From NCBI GenBank assembly GCA_029531795.1, contig JAPEIS010000009.1, positions 434,001 to 498,000 on the forward strand: a stretch of 64,000 nt of DNA, in the 5' to 3' direction. The notes beneath the pieces were generated by a model. That model worked only from the letters and a program-made list of their open reading frames with translations, was not told where the DNA came from and ran no database searches. The DNA is from Sclerotinia nivalis (taxonomy: Eukaryota > Ascomycota > Leotiomycetes > Helotiales > Sclerotiniaceae). A program made the translations under genes and the position numbers. The stretch's first letter is position 1, and every line of letters starts with the position of its first letter. Positions 48,053 to 59,990 of the stretch are shown here, in pieces.

Positions 48053-51000
48053 TCATGCACTACCTTGACGGCGGTATAGAACCATAACGGTATGATTGCT
48101 TTGTGTATCAGCGAACCTTTTACCTGGTATCACTCTACTGTCATTAAACTCGTGCCATTCGTCCGTCCATGTATTATTCGCATCTATCCTACGAGCTAAT
48201 GCCCAGTAGTGGCCCGCCTTAGGAGATCCACTGTGCTGTGCAACGGCATAACAATCATATAAGAATGGAGGTCTCTGCTTTGCAGGAAGTCTTTCTGAAT
48301 AATCATCTCTCTCTGATAACCATGTGTATTTTCCCATATCAAGAACCTCTGGAAAATCTATTCGAACATTTGCGCGGTAGTCCGATCCCTCTGCATCCAT
48401 CTGAGCTACTTTCAGTGGAATTACAAGATAGTCCGGGAGGTAAGAAAAGAGGATCTTCTTGGTTTTCGTGCCGGTACTTTTAATATTGCAAGCATCGCAA
48501 CTCACGTTTGTCAGCGTCTCTGCCCGACTTGCATGGTTCTGAAGCAGAAAATCCAATGTTTGCCTTACCCCGTGACTCGGATTTAAACTTAGGTATACCA
48601 TGGGACCAAACGGTTCTGAGCCAACACTTTTGTCGCCACAGTTGTCGCAAGTTATCTCGTACATAAACTGGCTGCAGATCAGTTTTGCAAGAGGCGAATT
48701 CAAGAGTTGAAGAGCTCGTTCTTGTCCTTGACGACAATTTTGGGTTCTTGGCAATGCAGGATCTTCTGTCGGGGAGAACCCCGAATGGGAAGAAAGCGCA
48801 GCTTTGTCACGATGGATATTCTGTTCATCCATAATTGTATCGGAAAGCCACTCTAAAAACTCGTTGACATCATGTTGTCTTGCGGTCCCATAAGTTGTAT
48901 CAGGTTTGTGCTCATTTTCACTGTTGGTTCCGGGGCGGGCGCCTAAATTACCTTCATAGGCAACAGCAGTTGCATGGACATATTGCTATTATCAATTAGT
49001 TAACGAACTTTTTTGGATTTGGATGGGCTCACTTGAAACATTCTTGGAACAATTTCTTCATATTTTCCGCACCACATATGTTGTAGCAAACTGCGAAGAG
49101 CCCGGGTCATCAATAGCCGGGGAGGGTTGTCTTCGCCTTGCTTTTTCGGAATTTCAGGATTACAAGGATATTGGAATCTAATAAACATATTCCTAATTGC
49201 TGGCGAGGCACTGAGTACCTGGATGGCAGCATTCATGTAGCAGAGGCCGCCCGTGACGTTTCTTAGACCACATAGACCGGGGTCTATAGGGGGAGGAGCG
49301 CTAGAGTTTCCTCCTGTCATAGCATAATTCTTATAGGGGGTCTTTTCAGAAATACCATTAGATCTCTGTCTTGGTAAAGCTGGTGGCGGTCGAGTTGGTG
49401 GGGCCGAGATCATTGATCCATCATAGAGAGGCAATGACCTCGGCATTGATGGCAACGCCATAGACTGTTTGACTGTGGGAAGTTCTGGGTATCTTCTCAT
49501 GAATTCCTCGGTCGTTCTGGCATAATACGATTCGCCCATAGCTAATTCCTCAGCAGGTGCATCATCAGTCTCAGCACATTCTTTTAATGCCTTGTCCCAC
49601 TTTTCTTCTTCTGCCGCTGATAAAGTCCGCGATCTAGGGATTGTTCTCTTCGTGACTAGGCTTCTCCGAGGTTCACGTGCTATGGAGACTCGACCCAAAG
49701 CCTGATGATCATGCTTCTTAGTTTTAGCCAGAGATTTATTGCCAGGAATTGCGCCTTGCAACGCGCCGGATCCAACGAGGTCTACCCAGGAGTCTAGACC
49801 ACCAGCAAGTAACATTGGCCGTCGCTTCAATGGACGATCATAAGCATGATCGTAGATGATTGTACTGAAATATCGCAAATTATTCAAGAGTTCGACTGAA
49901 GTATGTTCCGTGTTTATCAACGTCGATGATTGGTCGTAATAGACTATTAAATCAAATGTGTGCCTCTGGTTGTACAACCTTTGTTCGGACTCAGGAGACA
50001 GCACAATTCTATCTCCAAGATCTTCTGCGGACATGTCTTTTCCTACAGATATAGGTTCAATGCAAATAATTGATTGGGACATGATATGCCCCTCGTCGAA
50101 TTCTTCTCTACTTCGAATATCCACGAGTAAAAGACTCAAGGTATTAGAGCCCATTTTGAGATAATCATAGAGCTGTTCCGCAGTAATAGTAGTGGCATTA
50201 GGTATCGATAGCTTGTTGATCGCAGTTTCAGGTTCAGGATTATCATGATCAAATGTGTAATTATTGACCTCGGAACTTGAAAAATAATCCATTGTATCAT
50301 CAACCACTATTCGATTACGATTCATCTTCGACGTTGAATTTGAGGGCTCTTTTTTCCCATTGAGGTACGAGGACCCTCGAGATAACAATGGCGGTTGACT
50401 GTTAGTGGAAACGACGTCTGCACTTCTTGCGGGACTATAAATTGCATCCGGCATCCTTGGCATCCCAGGGACACTGGTACTCATACCAAGAATTGGTTTC
50501 TCTGTCTTAAGAGGTATTGCTGGACTTCTTGGCATTTCCCTTGGGCCGAGAGGCCGCAATATGCTCGCATTTTGCTTGGGCTGTGATACGGCATTGGTTG
50601 ATTTTCGATCTACTATGATTCCATTTGGAATAGTAATTTGTTGCGTCCGAATCCTAGGATCTTGAATAGGGGCCGGATTATTTGAACTTCTTAGACGGGC
50701 GAATCGTGCGGTCAAGTCATTCTCGGATGAAATGGATAGACTGGGCGATATACTATTTGCCGTCTGAATCGACTTGCCATGAAGCCCTTGTGGTTTTGGC
50801 TGTACAGTTGGTTTTGGACGGCTTTCAGCCCTTTTTATGGTATTTATGGCATCAAGCTGCCTGTCGGTTGCGTTACTATATACACCTGGCATGGTAGGCT
50901 CAAATGCACTATTGTCGACGTTTCCTGAAACGGGCTGTCCATTATGTGGAAGTGAATTGGATGGGCTGATTCCGGTTCTTGCATTATCCTCTTTAATTAA

Positions 51001-51423
51001 CCTCTTAACTTCCTCGAATCTGCTGTGTTGTATGTTGAGCCGTTTCTGCAGGCCAGCGTATAGTCGAGGATAATCCGGTCTAGTCCTTAGGTCAGGGTAA
51101 TGCGGACTCTGGGGAATATACTCCACGGCTATTGTAAAAGCTATGATGTATTGTTGAAGAGCTAAATCCAGACGTTTGAAGTCGAGCAATGTTTCCGCTT
51201 GTTTCGCAGCTTCCTCGCCTGCCTCCAGTAATTTCCGTAATGAGGACTGTCTATCGACGAGGGGTTTCGCATTCACCAAATCGTTCAAATGCGGTAGTAC
51301 TCGACTTTCACCCTTCGAGTTGTCAATACCATTAACCCAATCTCTTTTTGTAGTGTTGATCGGCCCAGTGCTATTGATCGAAGTAGCTCGCAAGTGGGGC
51401 CCACCGATGGCCGCTGGACTCAT
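48053..51423 (-). CDS. DOA4: Ubiquitin-specific protease, Doa4/USP8 type
   Basis: Cysteine protease that removes ubiquitin from cargo on late endosomes before vesicle budding. Exons 51423-49033 and 48985-48053, intron 47 bp; 1107 residues. The N-terminus (about 55-165) is helical, MIT/USP8-dimerisation-like. A long Ser/Pro/Asn linker leads to a rhodanese-like domain (about 412-552). Where active rhodaneses have a Cys loop, this one has VYYDQSS, so it is non-catalytic, as in yeast Doa4. The USP domain (about 722-1105) has the Cys box LRNVTGGLCYMNAAIQVL (C728), the QHDVNEF box (834), zinc-type CxxC pairs (CDNC, CDAC), and the His box SGSPKAGHYWALAR (H1056) with FND (N1078/D1079). The Cys box has one more residue than the usual GLxNxGNTCYMN. 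Divergent from VPS27. Confidence 0.88.
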
Positions 51424-52509
51424 GGTTATAGATTTTCGAAACGCTGCTGAAGCATTCTGTTCTATGATCGAGAAGCTGGGCGTCGAATTAAATTAAATCG
51501 TGTTTCTTTAAGAGTTGGGTGGTTGAAAGGGATACGCGAAATGGAAAGAAAGGTTCGGGGTTTCGATAGGGACGTGAACGGGAAATGTTCAAAGAAAGTT
51601 GTATGAAAGAAGGTCAAAGTATAATGAGACTTAAGACAGAGGTTGTGCTATAGAGTTTAGGGAAAAGGTATTGTCATTAGTTTGTTGTCTTTATTGTTGC
51701 TTTGCGCCACATACATTCTTCGAAGGTTTGAATTCCTTATGCATCGAGTTAGGTACGTACGGAGGCTTGGATAAAGTAGTGCGGGTGTAAGATCAGACGT
51801 TGTATTTCGTAGGTAAGTAGGTAGGTATAATCTTTATCGATACCAGTTTCTATGGGGCGGTGAGTGATAGTTGTTACTAAGTATAGTAACTAGTACCGTA
51901 GGTAGGTAGGTAGACAAGTTTGTCGGAGCACCGGTATATGGAGTTTTGTAACAAAATCGTCATTTCTGCCATGGTGTCATTCTACGAAGATAAGAAGTGT
52001 GTGTATATAAATGGATCACTTATGTACTCCGTATCCCCGCCTTAGAATCGTATAACACAAGTACCTGCCTGGGTCATCAAAATCTCTAAATCATGTGTCA
52101 TTTTGTGATAGAATCACACTTGAACTAGTGGCATGTGCACTATCACGCTTACGTAGAATTGTTAGTCATCAATCTCCAAGTACCATTCAATCGCCACAGC
52201 ACCCAACAGCTCCGCATGAGACTTAACTTGAAGTTGAACAGTCCAACGCTGGTCAACTACCTAAAATAAACAACTTACCTACCTACCTACCTACCTCCTA
52301 CATAAGCATTTCATTTCACACGAAGAATAAGTAATATTTCATCCCGAAAGGGAAAAGGAAATAAGACCCGAGACATTACACAACATCTTCGACTTTCCCA
52401 TCACCGTGGAAGCTACTTTTCTACTTTACGGATTCGCTGCGATCAAATCCATAATCTTTGTATCTGCCTGAAATCAAATACCCGAGTATTTTCTATCGAA
52501 GTCGCCAAA
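51424..52509. promoter_or_regulatory. Divergent intergenic region DOA4-like / VPS27
   Basis: 1,086 bp separating two start codons on opposite strands. It has several GGTA/TACC tetranucleotide tracts (near 51812-51830, 51898-51914 and 52277-52298), two orientations of the same repeat. No specific regulator site can be assigned. Confidence 0.55.
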
Positions 52510-54897
52510 ATGATGGCAGGATGGTTTGCGTCCAACTCTGCTCTGGATGAGCAGATTGAAAAGGCTACCAACTCTTCCTTGTTAGTCCTGAAATTCATCG
52601 AGGGGTGTCAAAATTGTTAACATTAATCAGAGAGGATATCGCACTCAACCTCGAAATCTCCGATGTGATCCGATCCAAAACTGTACGCGCAAATGAAGCC
52701 ATGCGATCACTCAAAAGGCGCATAGGCAACAAGAATCCTAACTTTCAACTGAGTGCACTGAATGTATGAATTATTAGACTTCATCTAATGATAACGCTTT
52801 GCTAATTGTGATTCCAGCTTACGGATACTTGCGTCAAGAATGGCGGTTCGCACTTCCTAGCTGAAATCGCATCCCGGGAGTTTATGGATAATTTGGTCTC
52901 GCTGCTAAAGGCATATGGCGGGGCTGCAGTTAACGACGAGGTCAAGAATAAAATATTGGAGCTTATCCAAAGCTGGGCTACAGCGACCGAAGGCCGTAGC
53001 GAACTGTCTTACATTGGAGAGACCTATAGAGCTTTACAAAGGGATGGTTTCCGATTTCCACCCAAGACTGATGTCGCAAGCAGTATGTTGGATAGTAGTG
53101 CTGTGAGTAAATGATCACTTCCTCATAAACTGTGCTGACCTGCTACAAGCCACCAGAGTGGATAGATTCGGATGTTTGTATGCGCTGCCGGACAGCATTC
53201 AGCTTCACGAACCGAAAGCATCATTGCCGAAATTGCGGCAATGTCTTTGACCAACAATGCTCAAGCAAAAACCTACCCCTCCCCCATCTTGGGATCCTAC
53301 AACCTGTTAGAGTAGATGACGGTTGCTACATGAAACTTACCGACAAATCTTCAAAAGGTCCTACATTTACCAACGAACGACCGCCTGCGCATACATCCCA
53401 TAAGCATAAGTCAAATGCATCTATGCAGCCCCGGGACGCGCGAGTGGATGATGGGTTTGATGAAGACCTTAAACGAGCTTTGGCAATGAGTCTCGAGGAG
53501 GTCAATGGTCACTCAGGGGCTGGTTATATTCCACAGTCGAAACTTCAACCTGTACCAGAAGCTCGGGAACCCCCAAGTAAAGGAGTTGTTGCAAAAGATG
53601 CAGGCAAGCCTGGAGATGAAGAAGATGACGATCTGAAAGCGGCGATTGCAGCATCACTTGCCGATATGGAAGAACAGAAGAAAAAGCATACAGCTACTAT
53701 CAAAGAGCAGTCCTCTACTGTTGGCTCGGGTAGCTCTTCTGCAGGTGCTCTCGTTCCCCCAAAAAACGATTACGAACTTACCCCTGTCGAGGCAGAAAAC
53801 ATCAATCTGTTCTCCACCCTGGTAGATAGACTACAGACCCAGCCACCAGGGACAATTCTACGAGAGCCACAGATCCAGGAGCTTTATGATAGCATTGGTA
53901 CTCTTCGCCCAAAATTGGCACGTACCTATGGTGAAACAATGAGTAAACATGGTATGTATTATTCTAGCATTTAATCTACACGAACTAACATGCCATAGAT
54001 GCTTTACTAGATTTACATGCCAAGCTTTCCACCGTGGTACGGTATTACGATCGGATGCTTGAGGAACGCTTGTCGAATACGTATAATCAACACAGTATTG
54101 GAGGTTATAATCTTCCCCAGCAAGGTGCTACGCCTAACATGTATCCTTCCATTCCTTCTAATGCACCCAATGGAAGTGGAGGGGCGGAAAGTTTTTATAC
54201 GGGTAACTCTCAACGAGATCCCTATGCTCATCCCCAGTCGACATATTCTTATCCTCCCGGTCAACAGCAACACCCTGTATACAACAAAAGAGCATCTGTC
54301 TCTGATATTAACTATCCTACACTAGACCAGCGAACTGAGAATTTCGCGCAGCAACAAGGCCACCAAATCCAACGTCAACATACTGGCAACTGGCAGAACA
54401 GTGATCTTGCCCCTCAATATTCAACCCAATCTACCCCTTATTCGCCACAGCAGCAACACCAGCCACCTGTCCAAGCTCAAGCACCAACAGGTGTTCCTTC
54501 TCAACCTCCAACCAATTTTGTTCCACTGGAGCCGATTAACAATACTTCGGCTGACCCCAATATAAAGCCTTATTATGGTACTACTGTTTCCCAACAACCT
54601 CAACCAGCACCAGATCAGTCAAACTCTCAGTATCCAGCCCAGTCACCTCCTCATTATCCACACGCACCGTCACCTCAACAATTTACCCATCAACCATCAA
54701 ACCCACAAGAACCATCGTATCCCCCCTCTCAACAACAACCCTCGTACTGGCAAACGCAGCAACAAGCTCCAACACCTCAACAATCATGGCCCACGCCTGT
54801 CTCAAATTACAATGGGTACTCTCAAGAATCATTCCCGTCTGCCCCACAACATGTCCCGCAAGCGAAAGTAGTGGAAGAAAGTCTCATAGATCTTTGA
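52510..54897 (+). CDS. VPS27: Vps27, ESCRT-0 subunit (VHS-FYVE-UIM)
   Basis: Recognises ubiquitinated cargo and PI3P on endosomes and recruits ESCRT-I. Five exons: 52510-52580, 52631-52763, 52818-53102, 53150-53951 and 53999-54897; 729 residues. A VHS domain spans about 1-160. A FYVE finger follows from 164: [19 protein letters not shown] and RVDDGCY; the last pair has Asp in place of one Cys of the generic consensus. Two ubiquitin-interacting motifs follow: [15 protein letters not shown] (about 267-282) and [18 protein letters not shown] (about 322-340). A helical core lies at about 390-450 (Hse1/STAM binding by family analogy), then a long Pro/Gln/Ser-rich tail. The tail ends with PSAP, the ESCRT-I (Vps23) docking motif, and a terminal LIDL clathrin box. 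All expected parts are present. Confidence 0.96.
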
Positions 54898-55802
54898 ATC
54901 ATATTCTAAAGAGCGAGGCGTTTTGGTGCGAGTTACGTTTATAGATTTCTTGAAGATCTCAGTGGGCGAAGCTGATTTCCAGGCTGGAGTTAAAAGATAT
55001 CACGAAAACATGAATTTACGGACACCATATCCCCGGAGGGAATTGTATACTTTATTGATAGTGTAATGAAAATTGACCTTAATTTGTGATCGCAAACATT
55101 GTATGATCATTTGAAAGCTATGCCCTGTAACTGCCTGATTTGTCCACCTTGAAAGAGATTATGTAGAGGTGTCTCTGTTGAGAGTCTTAGTAAATGCTCT
55201 ATTAAGAAATGATTAGTTTCTTACCCACTGTTGTCTATATAGGTACTCATCCAATATAGTAAGCTGGCCTAGCTTTTCGTCTACTCTTAATAGACGAGCA
55301 TTCTTATGACCGAGTTGTAAGTCATTCTAACACGCAACCTGTGGTCTTGTGCGATGAGTATAAGTGTCATGAGGGGAGGATAATTAGGTACTGTATATTT
55401 GATATATATAACTTGTAGCTTGTAGTAAGTAAAGCAAGGTCTGTAAGGATGAAGAAAATAGGATTTATATGTTTTAGGTAAAATCGTAAATAATTTGATA
55501 TGGAATTTTGAACACCAGGGGTTTAAAAATCCCCTAGAACATTTCGAGCCGTGCCGACGTTTCCCTAACCAAAGGTGACTAATCAAGCCCAGCCCACCAT
55601 TAGCTTCATCAATGACGATATGGGACCCCACGATACATTGGAACCCTTTTGCTATAATTATTTTCATCTGACCAGAACCTCAAAACCTGCCACATAATTT
55701 TCTTTTAAATTCTTCTCAATACCTTGCGACTTCTAGTTGACTAGCAAATTGCGTGCGAGTTGTACAGGACAAAAATACATCGTTGTTGATTTTCAATACA
55801 AA
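54898..55802. other. Intergenic region VPS27 / HBS1
   Basis: 3' flank of VPS27 and upstream region of HBS1 on the same strand. The minus frame 55667-55287 has no motif. Nothing else seen. Confidence 0.6.
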
Positions 55803-58452
55803 ATGTCGCGCCATAAGAACGTCAGGAATCTTGATCTCGATGATGAATTGGATGATTTTGACGGTGGAGATGAATACGGTTACGAGGAGGATGAAGCTGG
55901 GGAAGGTACGAGAAGCATTTTATATACTCGATTGCTTTCTCGCAGCACTGGCTAACTTGCCTTGAAAGGACTGAGCGAGGAAGATCAAGAACAAATGCGA
56001 CAAGGAACGATCAAAGTTCGAGAAGCTTTACCTTCCGGTACAAGCAAGATCACAGAGAAACAAATACAAGAGGCCTTGTGGCATTACTATTATGATGTAG
56101 AGAAGTCGGTGAAATACTTGGTAAACACATATCTTCCAAAAGTGCCCAAGAAAATTGCAGGGAACAAAAGTTCTGGTAAGTCAATTTCTTTTTGTCTTTG
56201 AATTTTTCTTTTTGTCATGTAGGAAGTGCATACGCATACTTGGACCGGAGGTGGGTTCCTCGTCTTATCCTTAATTTTTCCTTCTTCCAACGTAACTCTG
56301 GCTAACACAGATGATAGAGTGTTACATTGGAGTCTCTTCTTCCCAGACATATACCACTACCTCATCCGCCAAGAACTTCTTTGCCAATATCCCATGGTTT
56401 AACCTACCTTCGGAACGTGTTGCGATATTTACACCTCCACCCCAATATCCAGGCGGGCTTTTGGGGGGTTCTTCTGAGGGAGCTCCAAAAATGTCGAAGT
56501 TGCAGGCTCTAGCGGCAGCACGCAGGAAGAAGGCACAAGACCAGCAGAGTTCGACCTCGGAAGTTGAAAAGCCCATGGCCAATCTCTCTCTGAACAAAAC
56601 TGGGGGTGATAGCGCAACAGAACTTCATGACAACAAATCTATCAACAGTAGCGGTGACTCTTTATCTAAAGATGCAAAGCACGGGGGATTCCCATTCAGG
56701 AAGCGCAAAGATTCCAATCCCCACGAAAAAGTTCTTAAGCCGCAGCCTACCTCTAGGAACCATCAGACAGAGATTGAGCCCGCAGTTGAATCTTCTCCCG
56801 TGTATCAGGCTAGCCCATCTGCATTCGCTAGTACCATGTTCCAAACTGCAAGCGTAACACCAAGGCGTCGGCCGGAGAACAATTTTACCATGCCGTACAC
56901 TTCAGAAGTCCTGAACACACCAGCTAACCCTTTTGCAGGACCTAGTCCAGACGACGTTGTCATAGCAGCGCAGTCGAAAGGTTCGGTACTTTCTGCGACA
57001 TCAAAGAAGTAAAACTAATCATATAACAGTCGGTGGTAAAGGACGAAAAGGATCGCCAAAGGAATCACGGGGCTCCAATGGTGTTGATGCGTCTAAAGTT
57101 GATGATGTGCCAAGAGCAACGAGCAAAAATTTAGATGTTCTAGCAGAGTTCGAGAAAACCAAAAGTAAAAATGCTGCGAATTTTGTAGTTATAGGTATAT
57201 CAATATTGGCAAATTATTGCTTTATTTTCTAACCTTGACAGGTCATGTTGACGCTGGAAAAAGCACTTTAATGGGTCGCCTGCTTTATGACTTGAAGGTA
57301 GTAGATCAGAGAACAGTAGATCGGTATCGCAAGGAGGCAGAAAAAATGGGCAAGTCATCATTCGCTCTTGCCTGGGTTCTGGACCAAGGAACGGAAGAAC
57401 GAAGCAGGGGTGTAACGATTGATATTGCGATGAACAAGTTCGAAACCGAAAAGACAGTTTTCACCATTCTTGATGCTCCTGGTCATCGCGATTTCATTCC
57501 AAACATGATTGCTGGAGCAAGTCAAGCAGATTTTGCTGTGTTGGTAATTGATGCTAGTACCGGATCTTTCGAATCAGGATTAAAAGGCCAGACAAAAGAG
57601 CATGCATTATTAGTCCGAAGTATGGGTGTTCAAAGAATTATTATAGCAGTCAACAAACTCGATACCGTCAGCTGGTCACGAGAACGTTTTGATGAGATCT
57701 CACAACAAGTATCTGCCTTCCTTATGGCAGCTGGCTTTCAGGAAAAGAACATTAAATTCATACCGTGCTCTGGTCTTAACGGTGACAACATCGTCAGAAA
57801 ATCGACGGAACAAGATGCGGCATGGTATACTGGACCAACTCTTGTAGGAGAGCTTGATAATTCTGAGCCCGTAGCCAGAGCATTGAACAAGCCTTTGCGC
57901 TTAACAATTGGCGATGTATTTCGCGGCGGTGTGCAAAATCCATTAAGTATTTCCGGACGTATCGAAGCTGGATCTCTCCAAGTTGGAGATCCACTCCTGG
58001 CACAACCTAGCAACCAAAAGTGTTTTGTCAAAGGACTTGAAGTCGACAACGAAACTGTAGATTGGGCAGTCGCTGGTCAAAATATCACAATGCATCTGAA
58101 TGATATTGATCCTATTCATCTCAAGATCGGCGATGTTCTCTGCTTACCCAGTCAACCTATAAGTAACATCAAAACTTTTACAGCAAAGGTGTTGGCGTTT
58201 GAGTTCTTGACACCGATGCAAGTGGATGTTCATAGAGGGAGATTACATACTGCGGGTAAAATCAAGGAAATTGTGGCAGTGCTAGATAAAGGAACGGGAC
58301 AGCCTATTGGTAAGAAAAAACCGAGGATTGTTAAACCAGCTCAGGTGGCTCGGGTGGTGGTTGAGTTGGAGACTTCGGTGCCGTTGGAGGCGCCTACGAG
58401 AGTTATTTTGAGGAGTGATGGAGTTACGGTTGCGGCGGGGTTGTTGGAGTAG
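55803..58452 (+). CDS. HBS1: Hbs1, translational GTPase for ribosome rescue
   Basis: eRF3-like GTPase that works with Dom34/Pelota to split stalled ribosomes (no-go and non-stop decay). Five exons: 55803-55905, 55969-56175, about 56318-56980, 57030-57194 and 57242-58452; 782 residues, in frame throughout. The start of exon 3 is the only uncertain junction: I chose GATAG at 56317 because it restores frame and lies 12 nt after a CTAAC. The acidic N-terminus and small helical domain (residues about 40-105) match the Hbs1 N-domain. FFANIPWFNLP and GGLLGG follow. The GTPase domain has G1 GHVDAGKST (from residue 380), WVLDQGTEERSRGVTIDIA (Hbs1-type switch), G3 DAPGHRDF and G4 NKLD, then two beta-barrel domains ending VTVAAGLLE. 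Confidence 0.95.
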
Positions 58453-59565
58453 GGTGGTGGGTTTGAGGACGGACGGGAGATAGAGTGAGTGAGTGGTTTG
58501 ATACCCGAATGAGGCTGAAATATGGTGAGGGTATGGGATATATTGTATATGACTAAAGGCCATAGTAGGGGCAATTCCGCTCCCCTTTGGATCTTTTTGA
58601 AGATGCGGAATCAAGAATACATATATAATTGATAGTTTTGTATGGATGAAATGTGATATTTTACATTTATCTCTTGAATTTGAATACTTGTTACTTAGAT
58701 CTATATTTACATTGATGTTGGAGTAGGGGAAAGGATGAGGACAGAGTATTATGATGATTCATTTCCCTTCAAGCCAACTCAATCGAGAAATATCTTGATT
58801 ATTCTACTACTCCTTAAAAATATTGTCAACATACATACCTATCTGTCTTTAATGAATCATTGTTAAGCTTTGAATACCTAAATAAGATTACAAGAATGAA
58901 ATTCGACTTCGATGCGATCCAAAACTAGTCAGTCACAGTATTCGAAACCATCGTCATCACCAGAAGTATTCCGAGAACGATTATTTTGTAATACAGATTT
59001 CAGACCAATTGTGAAGAGAAATTGCTATTCATGATGGTTTTCAAGGCTCGAAGCCAACCGTCAGTCAGTCTACAATTTGTAATTCAATGTTCCTTAGCAG
59101 TTAATATTGGAGTTGCCAATAAATTTCGATATTATGCAGAGAGAGTTATTCACCGATTTCTAATTGTGTCTTTCGATCAATTTGAGGTACAGGATGGATG
59201 CTCAGTAATGGTTTTATAATATTTGGAAAATGCCCATTAGTGCCACTTCAGAGTCTGCATGAAAGCCACTCGAGTTTCTTTTGATGATATGTTCCTAGGA
59301 TTCATCGTCCTTGAGGGTAAAGATATTTGCAAGTGGTTGAAGTTCGTCTATTGTGTGGGTGCGAGAGTGGCAGAGCAGATCTTTTGGTCTTCTAGGAGAG
59401 ATTGAATCCTAGGTTGACTTCATGGTGAGATACTGGTGAAGATGCTGAGCGGTTAAGACTACCACCAGCTTGGGTTCCGACTCTGAGAAGTACCTAGAAA
59501 TTCGCCACTGTGGCAGTTGATTCAGTAGATGAACCGCCTGCTGCGGTTTGGATGATGAAGAATAG
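58453..59565. other. Intergenic region downstream of HBS1
   Basis: No gene seen; AT-rich with short frames. A string near 59445-59490 looks superficially like a tRNA D-arm and T-loop but does not fold. Confidence 0.5.
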
Positions 59566-59990
59566 TGGTATAGTGTGTGGACAATGGTTATAGTAGGTTT
59601 TCAACTATTTAAAGCAAAACGAACCAAAGATATAGCTCTAGTATTCCGTGAAATCGAAACAGCTGATGAATCAAAACCTCATTGGTTTCTTGGTATAGTG
59701 ATGAGAAAAACCCTGTGGCCATATTTAAAATATGTAAAATAAGTAAAGCAAACGGGAAGCTGGCAATAAGAATGTTGTAATTCATCCTGTTCGCTGAGTC
59801 TTTGATGTAACAGGTCCCCTCTGAGCATGAGGAACTTGATCAAGGAATCAAGCTCGACTGACTGAAAGTTGCGCATTTGATGCAAGCTACACACCGGTAC
59901 TCCCACCGATGAGACGGCGACAAACTGACAAAAATCAACTTTCAATAGGATTTGACAAGCAGTGTGTATCAATTTGTAGGTATAGCAGAG
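59566..59990 (+). pseudogene. Copia-type reverse transcriptase relic
   Basis: The plus strand at about 59566-59742 reads TMVIVG followed about 31 residues later by HWFLGIVMRKTLW. This is the spacing of the (Y)VDDMxIVG catalytic box and the downstream 'xWFLGI' motif of Ty1/copia reverse transcriptases. One base appears lost at the box: GTGGAC-AATG fits VD(D/N)M if a base is restored to the frame. Stops follow. It is an old, truncated element with no LTRs, integrase or RNase H identified nearby. Confidence 0.5.

Noticed and set aside
59440..59495. tRNA-like string (GCTGAGCGGTTAAGAC ... GGTTCCGACTC)
   Set aside because: Spacing between D-arm-like and T-arm-like parts is too short and the stems do not pair.
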